In this document: one piece after another, positions 6,022 to 13,528 of the stretch | Position numbering within the stretch: position 1 is the stretch's first letter | Layout of the letters: each line of letters starts with the position of its first letter | DNA from: a virus | DNA length: 43,767 nt | Virus record (IMG/VR): IMGVR_UViG_3300044619_000813 | Span: 1 to 43,767 of that record | Direction: 5' to 3' (one strand) | Notes under the pieces: model-generated | What the model saw: only the letters and a program-made list of their open reading frames with translations | Database searches by the model: none | What the model was told of the DNA's origin: nothing | Translations under genes and position numbers: made by a program

Positions 6022-6663
6022 ATGAAAGTAGAATTATTAGAAATATTTGGCAATGATGAAATGGTAGTTAATGCAGCTCGCGTCAGCTACGGCAAGGACG
6101 CAACCAATTACACCAGTGGCGAGAACAAAAGCCTAATAAATTACCTTGCCTCACATGGTCACACTTCTCCCTTTCGCCATCCGCAAATCCAATACCGGAT
6201 AACTTGCCCTATCTACGTTGAGCGGCAGTTGTTCAAGCACCAAGTAGGCTTATCTGCCAATAGTATCTCTGGTAGATACGTTGATTTCTCTGATACATAC
6301 ACTAAGGTCAATGTATGGAGAAAACAAAGTAAATCAAGTAAGCAAGGCAGCGAAGGTATGTTGTTTACCGATGTGGCAGAGAAGGCAAAGTTTATAGAAG
6401 AGCAAATGATTGACCATGCTAAAAGAGCATATCACACGTTAATAGAACTTGGAGTATCAAAGGAACAAGCGCGTACTATTCTACCGTTAAACTTAAATAC
6501 TACCTTTATCTGGACTGGATCTCTTTACGCGTACATAAATATGTTTAAACTACGCATTGACGCAAATGCCCAGGCAGAAACAAGATATATAGCCATGGAG
6601 ATGCTGCATGAGTTAAAACTTACAAATAAATTTATATTATCTTTAGAAGCATTTCACCTATGA
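6022..6663 (+). CDS. thyX: FAD-dependent thymidylate synthase
   Basis: 213 aa from the chosen start. ThyX makes dTMP from dUMP using methylene-tetrahydrofolate, NADPH and FAD. The ThyX signature appears as KHQVGLSANSISGRY at residues 72-86, preceded by HTSPFRHPQIQYRITCPI. The C-terminal block AQAETRYIAMEML corresponds to the conserved AQ.E.R stretch. The start at 6022 (MKVELLEIFG) fits family N-termini; an ATG at 6013 inside the repeat is possible, and the longer extension upstream to 5944 is repeat-derived. It forms a dTTP supply pathway with the dCTP deaminase at 7416. The copy is at 43068. Confidence 0.92.
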   Translation: MKVELLEIFGNDEMVVNAARVSYGKDATNYTSGENKSLINYLASHGHTSPFRHPQIQYRITCPIYVERQLFKHQVGLSANSISGRYVDFSDTYTKVNVWRKQSKSSKQGSEGMLFTDVAEKAKFIEEQMIDHAKRAYHTLIELGVSKEQARTILPLNLNTTFIWTGSLYAYINMFKLRIDANAQAETRYIAMEMLHELKLTNKFILSLEAFHL

Positions 6664-6965
6664 AAGAAGCTATGCGACACAATGAAAATAAGCTACGCTA
6701 CGACCTTTGCCCAGCCATTGCGCAACGTGAGTATGCCAAAGTGTGGACACAAGGTTTAGAAAAGTATCCTGCCGGTAACTGGGAGAAAGGCTTTGCCTTC
6801 TCTGTTGTCATTGCCTCTGCTATGCGACACCTGGAAGCAATGCGACTTGGTGAAATGATAGACAATGAAAGTGGGCTTTTGCACTCTGCACACTTGATGG
6901 CAAATGCAGCAATGCTAACAGAATTTCATTTTACTCACCCAGAACTAAATGATTTAAAGAAATGA
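6660..6965 (+). CDS. dATP/dGTP pyrophosphohydrolase-like protein (DUF5664 type)
   Basis: 101 aa with the signature of the family annotated as dATP/dGTP diphosphohydrolase N-terminal domain: NENKLRYDLCPAIA, the block LEKYPAGNWEKG, AMRHLEAMRLGE and SGLLHSAHLMANAAML. These are helical MazG-like metal-binding segments. In phages these proteins are thought to shape dNTP pools; substrate and activity here are inferred. It overlaps thyX by ATGA and continues the nucleotide-metabolism cluster. No PurZ-like gene was seen, so there is no sign of 2-aminoadenine DNA. The right copy is cut by the window end at 43767. Confidence 0.75.
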   Translation: MKEAMRHNENKLRYDLCPAIAQREYAKVWTQGLEKYPAGNWEKGFAFSVVIASAMRHLEAMRLGEMIDNESGLLHSAHLMANAAMLTEFHFTHPELNDLKK

Positions 6966-7198
6966 GTAAACTAACCGCTGTTGAAATTTTAGAATTAAAA
7001 TTACTTGGAATTGTTTCTTTTGATTCAGAAGTCCTTAGAAATAAATACAAAGAGCAGTTTAGAATTGCTAAAGAAATGGAAAAAGAGCAGATAATGGAGG
7101 CTTATATGTCGGCTTTACCTTATGGTCTTGAATATTCACATTACGATAAGTATGCAAATAAATATTACAACGAAACTTATAAAAAAGAAGACAAATGA
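6962..7198 (+). CDS. hypothetical protein, 78 aa
   Basis: A small charged helical protein (SKLTAVEILELKLLGIV, RIAKEMEKEQIMEAYMSALP) with a Tyr/Asn/Lys-rich end. No domain was recognised. ATGA overlaps on both sides place it in the tightly packed early operon between two nucleotide-metabolism genes. The sequence resembles the next gene in style (both have an EITEAF or QIMEAY-like helix), so the two may be distant duplicates. Confidence 0.65.
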   Translation: MSKLTAVEILELKLLGIVSFDSEVLRNKYKEQFRIAKEMEKEQIMEAYMSALPYGLEYSHYDKYANKYYNETYKKEDK

Positions 7199-7419
7199 AA
7201 AAAGAAACGTCAATAGATTTCCTTGTAAAAGAATTTTCTACAATTTTTGAAAATGTAAATAATACAGATACGCAATGTTTACTCACAAGTGAAGCTATTT
7301 ATAAAGCAAGGAATATGCACGAAATAGAGATAACGGAGGCTTTTGAAGATGGAACAAAGTATTATTTGCAAAGAAGAAGTAGATTATTAAAAAAAAGAAA
7401 CAAAAAAATAGACAAATGA
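7195..7419 (+). CDS. hypothetical protein, 74 aa
   Basis: A small protein with a helical N-terminus (KKETSIDFLVKEFSTIFENV) and a strongly basic C-terminus (YYLQRRSRLLKKRNKKIDK). It overlaps the previous gene and the dCTP deaminase gene by ATGA. The helix EIEITEAFEDGTKYY resembles QIMEAYMSALPYG of the preceding protein. The basic tail could bind nucleic acid. No function can be assigned. Confidence 0.65.
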   Translation: MKKETSIDFLVKEFSTIFENVNNTDTQCLLTSEAIYKARNMHEIEITEAFEDGTKYYLQRRSRLLKKRNKKIDK

Positions 7420-7949
7420 TACTTACAGACAAGACAATCATTGACGAAATAGCCTTAAAAAACATCGTCATTGAGCCATTGATAGAGGCAAACATTGGTA
7501 CTAATAGTGTTGACTTAACACTAAGCAATACTTTGCTAATGTACACTGATACTATTCTTGACACCAGGAAGAAGAATGCTTATGCACCTTTTATTATTCC
7601 AGAAGAAGGAATTATTTTAAGACCAAATGTTTTATACCTTGCCTCAACCGTAGAATATACGGAAACCTTGCGCCATGTACCAATTATACAAGGTAAATCA
7701 AGCCTTGGAAGATTAGGATTATTTGTCCATGTAACGGCAGGTTTTGGAGATGTGAACTTTAAAGGACACTGGACGCTGGAGCTTGTTTGTGTACAGCCAG
7801 TCAAAATATATCCTTACATGAAGATTGCACAAATCTGCTATCATGACATATCTGAAATGCCATACACCGACTATGCCAGCAAGTCAGATGCAAAGTACAA
7901 AGACCAGGGCAAAGATCCAGTAGCAAGTAAAAACTATTTAAACAGATAA
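7416..7949 (+). CDS. dcd: dCTP deaminase
   Basis: 177 aa. The enzyme converts dCTP to dUTP, feeding dUMP for ThyX. The family motif appears as GKSSLGRLGLFVHVTAGFGD at residues 93-112, followed by FKGHWTLEL at 116-123 with E122 in the place of the catalytic glutamate of Dcd. A dUTPase would usually have an Asp-based motif here, so deaminase is preferred; a bifunctional enzyme cannot be excluded. The length is typical for the family (about 170-200 aa). It overlaps the preceding gene by ATGA. Confidence 0.85.
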   Translation: MILTDKTIIDEIALKNIVIEPLIEANIGTNSVDLTLSNTLLMYTDTILDTRKKNAYAPFIIPEEGIILRPNVLYLASTVEYTETLRHVPIIQGKSSLGRLGLFVHVTAGFGDVNFKGHWTLELVCVQPVKIYPYMKIAQICYHDISEMPYTDYASKSDAKYKDQGKDPVASKNYLNR

Positions 7950-7951
7950 TC

Positions 7952-8080
7952 ATGCTAACAGAACAAGAAAAACAGAAATTAGGCAAAGACATTGCACTTA
8001 TTATTGTAGCGATTGGAGGTATTTTAACTATATCTTATGCCATTTACTTTATTGTTGACACGCTAAAAAAATGGTACTAA
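7952..8080 (+). CDS. single-pass membrane protein, 42 aa
   Basis: A short open frame fills the gap after dcd: LTEQEKQKLGKD, then the hydrophobic stretch IALIIVAIGGILTISYAIYF and IVDTLKKWY. It starts 2 nt after the dcd stop, and its own stop overlaps the next start (TAATG), which supports translation. One transmembrane helix is predicted by eye. The function is unknown. Confidence 0.6.
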   Translation: MLTEQEKQKLGKDIALIIVAIGGILTISYAIYFIVDTLKKWY

Positions 8081-8271
8081 TGGAAGTTAAAACAAAGCGC
8101 TTTATAATAAAGTACAGAGAAGGAATTGTTAGTGTAGCTGCTAATGATGTGGCAGAGGCTATTGAAAGATTTAAAGAATTACGCATCGAAACAAGTGCAA
8201 AAGAGTTAACCATTGTGCCAGCAGATGAGATGCACAAGCGCAGAGAAGAACTTTTTAAAAGGAGTGATTAG
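8080..8271 (+). CDS. hypothetical protein, 63 aa
   Basis: The start at 8080 (MEVKTKRFIIKYREG) is preferred over 8071 because it overlaps the stop of the 42-aa gene as TAATG. The pattern is a beta strand, VAANDVAEAIERFKEL helix, beta strand TIVPADEM and a basic end, resembling small alpha/beta phage proteins that present a parameter in xVxANDxxEAI form. No enzymatic motif is visible. It is the last gene before a strong terminator. Confidence 0.65.
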   Translation: MEVKTKRFIIKYREGIVSVAANDVAEAIERFKELRIETSAKELTIVPADEMHKRREELFKRSD

Positions 8272-8280
8272 TGGTTTTCG

Positions 8281-8312
8281 GTGGGAAGTAATTTATTTCC
8301 CACTTTTTTTTT
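8281..8312 (+). terminator. intrinsic terminator after the nucleotide-metabolism genes
   Basis: GTGGGAAGTA (8281-8290) pairs with TATTTCCCAC (8294-8303) with one G-U and a tight 3-nt loop, followed by nine T's (8304-8312). A new promoter follows at 8342. Confidence 0.85.
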
Positions 8313-8331
8313 ATTTTATTATTATATATAA

Positions 8332-8349
8332 ATATACTTTGTATATTTG
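8332..8349 (+). promoter_or_regulatory. early promoter with TATATTTG and shared palindrome operator
   Basis: TATATTTG at 8342-8349 is a perfect TAnnTTTG box. It is overlapped by ATATAC-TTT-GTATAT (8332-8346), the palindrome also present at 3277-3291. The ATG follows at 8380. Confidence 0.6.
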
Positions 8350-8379
8350 CTTATCATTAATCATTAAAACATCACAAAC

Positions 8380-9282
8380 ATGAAAAAGAATTTTAACAAT
8401 CAGAACTTTGAATGGCTATTCCAGGACATTACTTCCTCAATGCCTAAGATTATTTTTACAGGTATAATTTTAACATACCTTATTACCGCAGCTCTTAATG
8501 TTTATTTCCTTCCCCTTCCATTACTGCTTTCTATTCCTGCATCACTCATGCTCCAGTTTGGCAGATTTGCCGTTGTCTTTATTGATTTCCTAAACCCTTC
8601 CGACAAGCGCAGTAAATATCCTCCGCGTGTTGCTGCCATTGCTACGGTGATAGCATTGTTGGAGTTATGGTTTAGCATTCAAGGACAAAGCACTGGTGCT
8701 GAGTTTTGGGCAATGTTTTTCTTCATTGGTGCTATTATCTGCTTTGGCTATGTCTTAGAGATACAGTTTATAGAGAAAGGCATAGAGGCATACGGCATAG
8801 GTGTGAAAGAGCCAAGGACAAGGAGGAGAAGAATAGTTAAAGAAACGACTACAACAAACATTACTAGCACGCAGCCGATTAAGTTTACTATGGCTGTTTG
8901 TTTTATACTAACAGTTGGCTATTTACCAGCACAGAACAATCATTTCTTTGCTTATAACACTATGAGCCTTGAAAAGATAGGAAATAAACAATTAGAAAGA
9001 TGTTATTACAGTGAAGCAGATGACTCTTACACAGTTGATACAATAACTTATGATATGTTATCCGGAATAAACCTTTGGGATGGTTATTCAAGGACTACCT
9101 ATGATAATACCATGTTCATGACTTACGGCACACAGAACTTTGAATACTTTCCATTGGCAGGTTTATGGAAGTATAAAAATAAATACTATGACTATTACGA
9201 TTTACTAAAATTTGTGAGCAAATATGTTAAACGTAACTTTTTAAATAAAAAAATAAATTATGGCAAAATTCGTAGGCATTGA
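8380..9282 (+). CDS. multi-pass membrane protein, 300 aa
   Basis: Hydrophobic segments lie at about residues 23-45 (KIIFTGIILTYLITAALNVY), 46-70, 85-101, 109-128 and 165-182. A basic loop (EPRTRRRRIVKE) separates the last two, and residues 185-300 are a polar Tyr-rich domain with many aromatic residues. No known family was recognised. It is the first gene after the terminator at 8281 and the operator-bearing promoter at 8342, so it is probably controlled separately. Membrane topology suggests a host-envelope role such as exclusion or cell physiology, which is inference. Its 3' end overlaps the resolvase gene by 23 bp. Confidence 0.7.
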   Translation: MKKNFNNQNFEWLFQDITSSMPKIIFTGIILTYLITAALNVYFLPLPLLLSIPASLMLQFGRFAVVFIDFLNPSDKRSKYPPRVAAIATVIALLELWFSIQGQSTGAEFWAMFFFIGAIICFGYVLEIQFIEKGIEAYGIGVKEPRTRRRRIVKETTTTNITSTQPIKFTMAVCFILTVGYLPAQNNHFFAYNTMSLEKIGNKQLERCYYSEADDSYTVDTITYDMLSGINLWDGYSRTTYDNTMFMTYGTQNFEYFPLAGLWKYKNKYYDYYDLLKFVSKYVKRNFLNKKINYGKIRRH

Positions 9283-9718
9283 CCCATCTATGAGGCTTAA
9301 CGGATTTGCCGTTTGTATTATTGATGAGGATAAAGTTTATTTTGGAAAGTACAAGAAACTTGCTGACTGGGCAAAGGACGCATTGACCTGGGCAACAGAT
9401 ATAAAAGTAGTAGTCGAAGATTCTTCTTTGCAAAATATTACTTTTAGAAAATATGTCGATGGAAGGGCAAGAACAAAGATCAGCCGCAATGTCGGCATGA
9501 ATCAAGGAGCCAGTAGATTTACAATAGATTGGTTGGAATTGTACGGACATACTGTAAAAGGAATATCACCAGAGGATAAAGGCAGCAAATGGACATTGGA
9601 TTATGCCATGTCCGTAATTAAAGGAATGAAGCTCGAAGTGACTGGAAATAAAAAATTATCACAAGATGAAATTGACGCATTTCAATTAGCGTTAATATCA
9701 AAAGCATATTTCAAATGA
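9260..9718 (+). CDS. RuvC-like Holliday junction resolvase
   Basis: 152 aa with the RNase H-like fold pattern: GIDPS at 6-10 (D8), VVVEDSS at 50-56 (E53) and a C-terminal SQDEIDAFQLAL (acidic D136 and D139). This arrangement of carboxylates matches phage RuvC-like resolvases that cleave branched DNA before packaging. The length suits the family. It begins inside the end of the membrane-protein gene in another frame and overlaps the next small gene by ATGA. Activity is likely from the conserved residues but is not demonstrated. Confidence 0.8.
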   Translation: MAKFVGIDPSMRLNGFAVCIIDEDKVYFGKYKKLADWAKDALTWATDIKVVVEDSSLQNITFRKYVDGRARTKISRNVGMNQGASRFTIDWLELYGHTVKGISPEDKGSKWTLDYAMSVIKGMKLEVTGNKKLSQDEIDAFQLALISKAYFK

Positions 9719-9891
9719 TACAGGAAAAAGTAATTAGAAAACGTCTTAATAATCTTGAAAAGATTTATATAGCTGAATCGATTAAGGATAAAAATAGACA
9801 AGATAAATGGTTCATGGGCATTATTGAACATCGCATGAAACAAGAGAAAACTAAACTTTCACTATTAAAAATAGGTACACATGGCTGTTAA
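9715..9891 (+). CDS. small basic helical protein, 58 aa
   Basis: The open frame starts at the ATGA overlapping the resolvase stop and ends 11 bp inside the next gene. It encodes IQEKVIRKRLNNLEKIYIAE followed by KDKNRQDKWFMGIIEHRMKQ and EKTKLSLLKIG, a highly charged helix that could form a coiled coil. Overlaps on both sides and continuous frame support a real gene. The function is unknown. Confidence 0.6.
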   Translation: MIQEKVIRKRLNNLEKIYIAESIKDKNRQDKWFMGIIEHRMKQEKTKLSLLKIGTHGC

Positions 9892-10174
9892 AAACTATGG
9901 ACTGGATAAGAAGCAGATAGCACTTTGTGATGCTATGATAGCAAAGTATCCAAAAGGAATTAAGACAAATAATGTCGTATCCTCCGCATCAACACTTGTA
10001 TCTTTTTATAATTCGAAAGATGAAAGAAACAAACAATTTTACCAGTATATGAATCCGGAAAGAATGGTATCTTTGCTTTGGCAGGTAGTTAAAATAAACA
10101 ACGAGAAAGAGGATGTCAAAGAAGCTGCGGTTAGAATGTTAAATAAGTTATTGCAGGATATAGTTGTTAATTAG
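9881..10174 (+). CDS. hypothetical protein, 97 aa
   Basis: A helical protein with a possible DNA-binding character (LDKKQIALCDAMIAKYPKG, KTNNVVSSASTLVSFYNSKD). The C-terminal half is amphipathic (VKEAAVRMLNKLLQDIV). It is the last gene of the early operon before the terminator at 10202. A late regulator would be a tempting idea by position, but no recognised domain supports it. Confidence 0.65.
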   Translation: MAVKNYGLDKKQIALCDAMIAKYPKGIKTNNVVSSASTLVSFYNSKDERNKQFYQYMNPERMVSLLWQVVKINNEKEDVKEAAVRMLNKLLQDIVVN

Positions 10175-10201
10175 TGTTTGTTGATGTTTAAGGTGTTTAA
10201 G

Positions 10202-10231
10202 AGGCGCAAGAGAGATACTTGCGCCTTTTTT
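10202..10231 (+). terminator. intrinsic terminator between convergent early and late operons
   Basis: AGGCGCAAG (10202-10210) pairs perfectly with CTTGCGCCT (10218-10226), followed by T's to 10231. On the opposite strand the hairpin lacks a good T run, so it mainly stops rightward early transcription before the leftward late genes. Confidence 0.85.
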
Positions 10232-10892
10232 ATTCCCACACTACACCTTGCTGCACAGCGTAATCTAAGATGCCCTTTGCGTGCGCTTTAGCAATACTTT
10301 GCTGCCAAGACAAATCAATCATTAATCCAGCATCAGAATAATTGGTAAAGAATCCATTCTCCGACAACACCGCAGGCATTGACACATTGGTAAGCATGGT
10401 AAACCTTGCCTCTCTATCCAAATCTCCATCTAAATAATCAGCCCTATGCACCCAACCTGGTGTAGCAGTTTTCACCTGCTCCCCGATGCAAGTCGCAAGG
10501 AGATCCGCTTTCGTTTCTCCTGGTGATGTAAATATCTCCCATCCTCTGGCAGTTGTTGCTGCGGCTGCATTGCCATGAATGGAAACAAGGACAGAGTGTT
10601 TAGCTACAGATGCGTAGGAGTTGGCAAGTTGGCAGCGTTTATTCAATGTTGTGTCATTGATAGGCTCGTATATCTTTTTAACGTTAAAGCCATAGTCAAG
10701 AAGGTACTGCTCTAAATAGTTAGCTAAAGAGCGATTAAATACTCCTTCAAAAAACCATCCATAGGAATGAAACTTGCCTGTGCGATGTTGGTAGCACTTG
10801 GAAGGATAGGTAACATATTTCTCTGGGCCCGTTCCATTCCTCATGCCACCATGCCCAGCATCAAGGCATATTAAAAATTCATTTGCTTTCAT
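10230..10892 (-). CDS. endolysin: N-acetylmuramoyl-L-alanine amidase (Amidase_3)
   Basis: 220 aa. The zinc amidase motifs are in order: LDAGHGG with H14, FEGVFNRSLA with E49, SIHGNA with H106 and SENGFF with E178. The enzyme cuts the bond between MurNAc and the stem peptide to lyse the host. There is no signal peptide, so release would depend on the holin at 11313. It is the last gene of the leftward late operon. Its leader carries a GGGGATA hairpin followed by TTAAAAATATAAA, the same leader as the gene at 24660. Confidence 0.9.
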   Translation of the reverse strand: MKANEFLICLDAGHGGMRNGTGPEKYVTYPSKCYQHRTGKFHSYGWFFEGVFNRSLANYLEQYLLDYGFNVKKIYEPINDTTLNKRCQLANSYASVAKHSVLVSIHGNAAAATTARGWEIFTSPGETKADLLATCIGEQVKTATPGWVHRADYLDGDLDREARFTMLTNVSMPAVLSENGFFTNYSDAGLMIDLSWQQSIAKAHAKGILDYAVQQGVVWE

Positions 10893-10905
10893 ATTTTATA
10901 TTTTT

Positions 10906-10935
10906 AAGGGGATAAGAAATTAATCCTATCCCCTT
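10906..10935 (-). promoter_or_regulatory. leader hairpin upstream of endolysin
   Basis: On the minus strand AAGGGGATA pairs with TATCCCCTT (9 bp) and is followed by AAAAATATAAA and the start codon. No T run follows, so it is not a standard terminator. A near-identical arrangement precedes the gene at 24660-25220. Confidence 0.5.
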
Positions 10936-10961
10936 GGCACTAAGGTAGCGATTCTCTGCGC

Positions 10962-11309
10962 CTATAACTTAAACCCGATGAGCGAAAAAGCTGCACTAAT
11001 CAATGATAGCTTTGCAGGTAACTTTACCTCTATCTCCTTCCCTGCACACTCTCTGGATGTCTCCTTTACTTTGTCCCAAATGATTTGAGCTAGTTGGATA
11101 TATTCGCGCCATGTAAATTTTACCTTATTGCCTTCAAGATGAACGTTTATCTCAGAGGCTAACTCAGCAAAGTTCATTGAGTAACAAGCGATGTCACCCA
11201 TTGGTGATTTTATTCCGTCTGCATTTTTTAAGGCTTCTTTTAAATTAGTCTGCATATTATGTTTTTTTAAAGTTTCTAAAATTGTTGAATGAGTGATAAT
11301 TTTCTCCAT
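10962..11309 (-). CDS. hypothetical protein in lysis region, 115 aa
   Basis: A soluble helical protein (EKIITHSTILETLKKHNM, EYIQLAQIIWDKVKET) without a signal peptide or a strong membrane segment except a mildly hydrophobic C-terminus (LSLISAAFSLIGF). It lies between holin and endolysin with a 3-bp gap to the holin, so a lysis-related role is possible by position. No family was recognised. Confidence 0.65.
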   Translation of the reverse strand: MEKIITHSTILETLKKHNMQTNLKEALKNADGIKSPMGDIACYSMNFAELASEINVHLEGNKVKFTWREYIQLAQIIWDKVKETSRECAGKEIEVKLPAKLSLISAAFSLIGFKL

Positions 11310-11312
11310 GGT

Positions 11313-11717
11313 TTAACGATTAAAAAAACGTGTTATTAAAACGCCAAGATTTACGCCAGTTATGCGTTTTATATTTTCTGAAATGGAATATAACTCCACC
11401 GTTGCAATTAAAAACGCTGCCATGTATGTAATGTTGAATGGAAGGCTAAAAGTATTTCTTGCACCCTCGAAAATAAGGATAGCACAAAAATACACTACTA
11501 TTTTTTCTATGGTACGATAAAGCCCACGGCTATTTATCTTTTGCCCCTCCTTTTTTGCTGCAAGGATTCCCGTTGCCATGTCACAAAAAACAACAAATAC
11601 ACTAAATATTAAAAATCCCTTTATAGGAATAAAGAATGAAAAAATCCATCCGCAACAAATAGCATAAGTTATCTTTTCCCATCCAAGGTGCAAAAGGTTG
11701 ATTAAAGTTGTTTTCAT
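11313..11717 (-). CDS. holin (phage_holin_4 / toxin secretion-lysis type)
   Basis: 134 aa with hydrophobic segments at about 17-50, 72-90 and 96-108. It has the family motif DMATGILAAKKEGQKINS followed by GLYRTIEKIVVYF and ELYSISENIKRITG. Holins of this family open the inner membrane so the amidase can reach peptidoglycan. The position just upstream of the lysis genes agrees. The start overlaps the stop of the preceding gene by 1 bp. Confidence 0.85.
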   Translation of the reverse strand: MKTTLINLLHLGWEKITYAICCGWIFSFFIPIKGFLIFSVFVVFCDMATGILAAKKEGQKINSRGLYRTIEKIVVYFCAILIFEGARNTFSLPFNITYMAAFLIATVELYSISENIKRITGVNLGVLITRFFNR

Positions 11718-12313
11718 TATTCAAGTTTTATTAGTCTAACATCACCATCCACCGTTGCAAACTTGCCCTCAGCATATTTATACAAGTCGTATTTGATGCC
11801 ATTAAAAGCAAAGCTAACTTGATTAGTAAATGTAGATAAAAGTAAGTTGGTTGAAATGGTGTAAACCTTGCCATTGTCTGGATTAAAGATTAAACGTTTG
11901 TTTACATTTAACTCAATCTTACCATCAATAATTTCACCGTTAAAATTTAATTTCCAGTCTCCCAAAAACTTTGCCGTGTCCCGTTGAGCCGTTGTAAAAT
12001 AAACAGGCTTTCCACTTATTTGAACGTGCAAGTCATTGTAGTAATTAATCCTTTGTACAGTTTTGCCTTTAGTAATTAAAGGTTTAGCATGAATGGCTAA
12101 TGTGTTGCTTTGCCTTTCAGCATCGGTAACAAGGCTTTGAATGGCAGTTGCACTATCACCAAGTATTTGCTTTGAGCCTGTCACTGTGCTATCAGACAAA
12201 GTCGTTTGCTGAATAATGTAATAAATGTTGCCTTGCTTTTGTATGTAAACAGTGTCTTTGACAATGTCTTGGGCAAAGGAAAAGAAGGGAAAGAATAAAA
12301 ATAGGTATCTCAT
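11717..12313 (-). CDS. exported protein of unknown function, 198 aa
   Basis: The start at 12313 (MRYLFLFFPFFSFAQ) gives a clean signal peptide ending in FAQ, typical for Bacteroidota, and leaves 1 bp to the preceding fibre gene; a start 36 bp upstream would bury it. The mature part is beta-rich (DTVYIQKQGNIYYIIQ, KPVYFTTAQRDTAKFLGDW). It follows two fibre genes that also have N-terminal hydrophobic leaders, so it may be a virion or surface-adhesion accessory. No family was recognised. Confidence 0.65.
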   Translation of the reverse strand: MRYLFLFFPFFSFAQDIVKDTVYIQKQGNIYYIIQQTTLSDSTVTGSKQILGDSATAIQSLVTDAERQSNTLAIHAKPLITKGKTVQRINYYNDLHVQISGKPVYFTTAQRDTAKFLGDWKLNFNGEIIDGKIELNVNKRLIFNPDNGKVYTISTNLLLSTFTNQVSFAFNGIKYDLYKYAEGKFATVDGDVRLIKLE

Positions 12314-12314
12314 T

Positions 12315-13517
12315 TTATTTATTTTCAAGGTTAATAATTCTTTGTTCAAGGGCTTTGATGAGGGCTTGTTGTTCCTGGATTGCTTTGACTAATGTTGCAG
12401 TAATTGCTTTGTAATTTAGTTGTAAATCGCCATCACCATTACTTCTTACCGCTTCAGGTATAACATCCATAACATCTTGAGCAATAAACCCAATATCTGG
12501 AATTGTTGAGTCAAGTTTTCTATTTACATCATTCCATAGATAAGACACTGGTTTAAGTTTATTTATACAATTAATTCCGTAATTTATAGGTTCAATACTG
12601 TTTTTTAAATTAAAATCAGATGCGCCACCATCTATTATATCACCATCTGCATCTGTTTCAACTGGGTCATAATTTACTAACCCTGCAAACCTTACATCGC
12701 CTGTTGTATGAAATTGAACTGACGGAGTTTCAGTTCCAATGCCGACGTTGCCTTGCATTCCTAAAATTGTTTTACTGGCATTAATTTGCATTTCAATATA
12801 ATTTCCTGTACTTCTATTATAATTAACTATAAAATTTTTATTGCTTTGATTTATACCTGCATCTAATTCAATTCCCTCTGCTCCTTGATTGGATATTACA
12901 AATCTATATGCTGGTGTTGAAGTACCCATACCAATTCTTCCATCATTTCTAACAAATAGTAATGAAGCATCTGATGAGTTAGTAACATTTAATGCTGATT
13001 CTCCACTTGTATTTGTAACACCTTTAACAACTAATCTTGAATTTACAACGGAAGTACCAATGCCTAATCTATTATCAGTATCATTATAAAATAAATTTGA
13101 ATTATCTTGACTATAAGTTCCGCCACTTCCAGCAAATACAACTGAACCAGCCGTAAATGCAGTTGATGTATTTGTTCCCCCATTTGCCACAGGCAAAGTG
13201 CCACTAAATCTACCTGACCTCCAATAATTTGTAAGCATCGAAGCCGTATCACTCGGCAAAAGGTTTAAACGCAACCATGCGTTGCTCGTTGCTTTTTTAT
13301 AATGCCACATTATATTGGTAGTGGTATCAAGAACCATGTAAGCCATTGTGTCAATGGAAGGCTTTCTTACCGTATCAGTTGCAGCCACGCCCCGAAAAAT
13401 AAGCCCATCGGCAGTGGTCTGTTCTCCGAGCGTTATCTTTTGGTTACCATTGCTCGGGTACTGTGCCCATGCAAAGCAAGGCAAAAGGAGGAGGAAAATG
13501 GGAAGGAGTTGTTTCAT
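12315..13517 (-). CDS. tail fibre protein with S74 intramolecular chaperone domain
   Basis: 400 aa from the start at 13517 (MKQLLPIFLLLLPCFAWAQ, a signal-peptide-like leader). Residues 20-90 are paralogous to the start of the 1262-aa fibre (YPSNGNQKITLG, GLIFRG, DTVRKPS). The middle holds GNVGIGTETP-type repeats. The last 100 residues match Peptidase_S74: SDFNLKNSIEP, INKLKPVSYLW, GFIAQDV, then a coiled coil (EQQALIKALEQRIINLENK). The Ser-Asp...Lys elements used for self-cleavage after trimer folding are present. It probably forms the receptor-contacting part of the tail. Confidence 0.85.
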   Translation of the reverse strand: MKQLLPIFLLLLPCFAWAQYPSNGNQKITLGEQTTADGLIFRGVAATDTVRKPSIDTMAYMVLDTTTNIMWHYKKATSNAWLRLNLLPSDTASMLTNYWRSGRFSGTLPVANGGTNTSTAFTAGSVVFAGSGGTYSQDNSNLFYNDTDNRLGIGTSVVNSRLVVKGVTNTSGESALNVTNSSDASLLFVRNDGRIGMGTSTPAYRFVISNQGAEGIELDAGINQSNKNFIVNYNRSTGNYIEMQINASKTILGMQGNVGIGTETPSVQFHTTGDVRFAGLVNYDPVETDADGDIIDGGASDFNLKNSIEPINYGINCINKLKPVSYLWNDVNRKLDSTIPDIGFIAQDVMDVIPEAVRSNGDGDLQLNYKAITATLVKAIQEQQALIKALEQRIINLENK

Positions 13518-13528
13518 GTTTTTGTTTT

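Larger units (their letters stand above)
2081..6721 (+). repeat. left copy of long direct repeat (unit offset 37,046)
   Basis: This stretch recurs at 39127-43767. The differences found are three silent changes in the first gene, at 2155, 2188 and 2200; beyond 2200 I saw no difference and all predicted proteins match. The offset gives the genome length with version B. It most likely reflects a contig that went once around a circularly permuted or concatemeric genome, not a biological terminal repeat of 4.6 kb. Confidence 0.85.

Noticed and set aside
6022-7949. Evidence for 2-aminoadenine (Z) genome synthesis
   Set aside because: A dATP/dGTP pyrophosphohydrolase-like protein is present, but no PurZ or dedicated polymerase gene was seen in more than a full genome unit.
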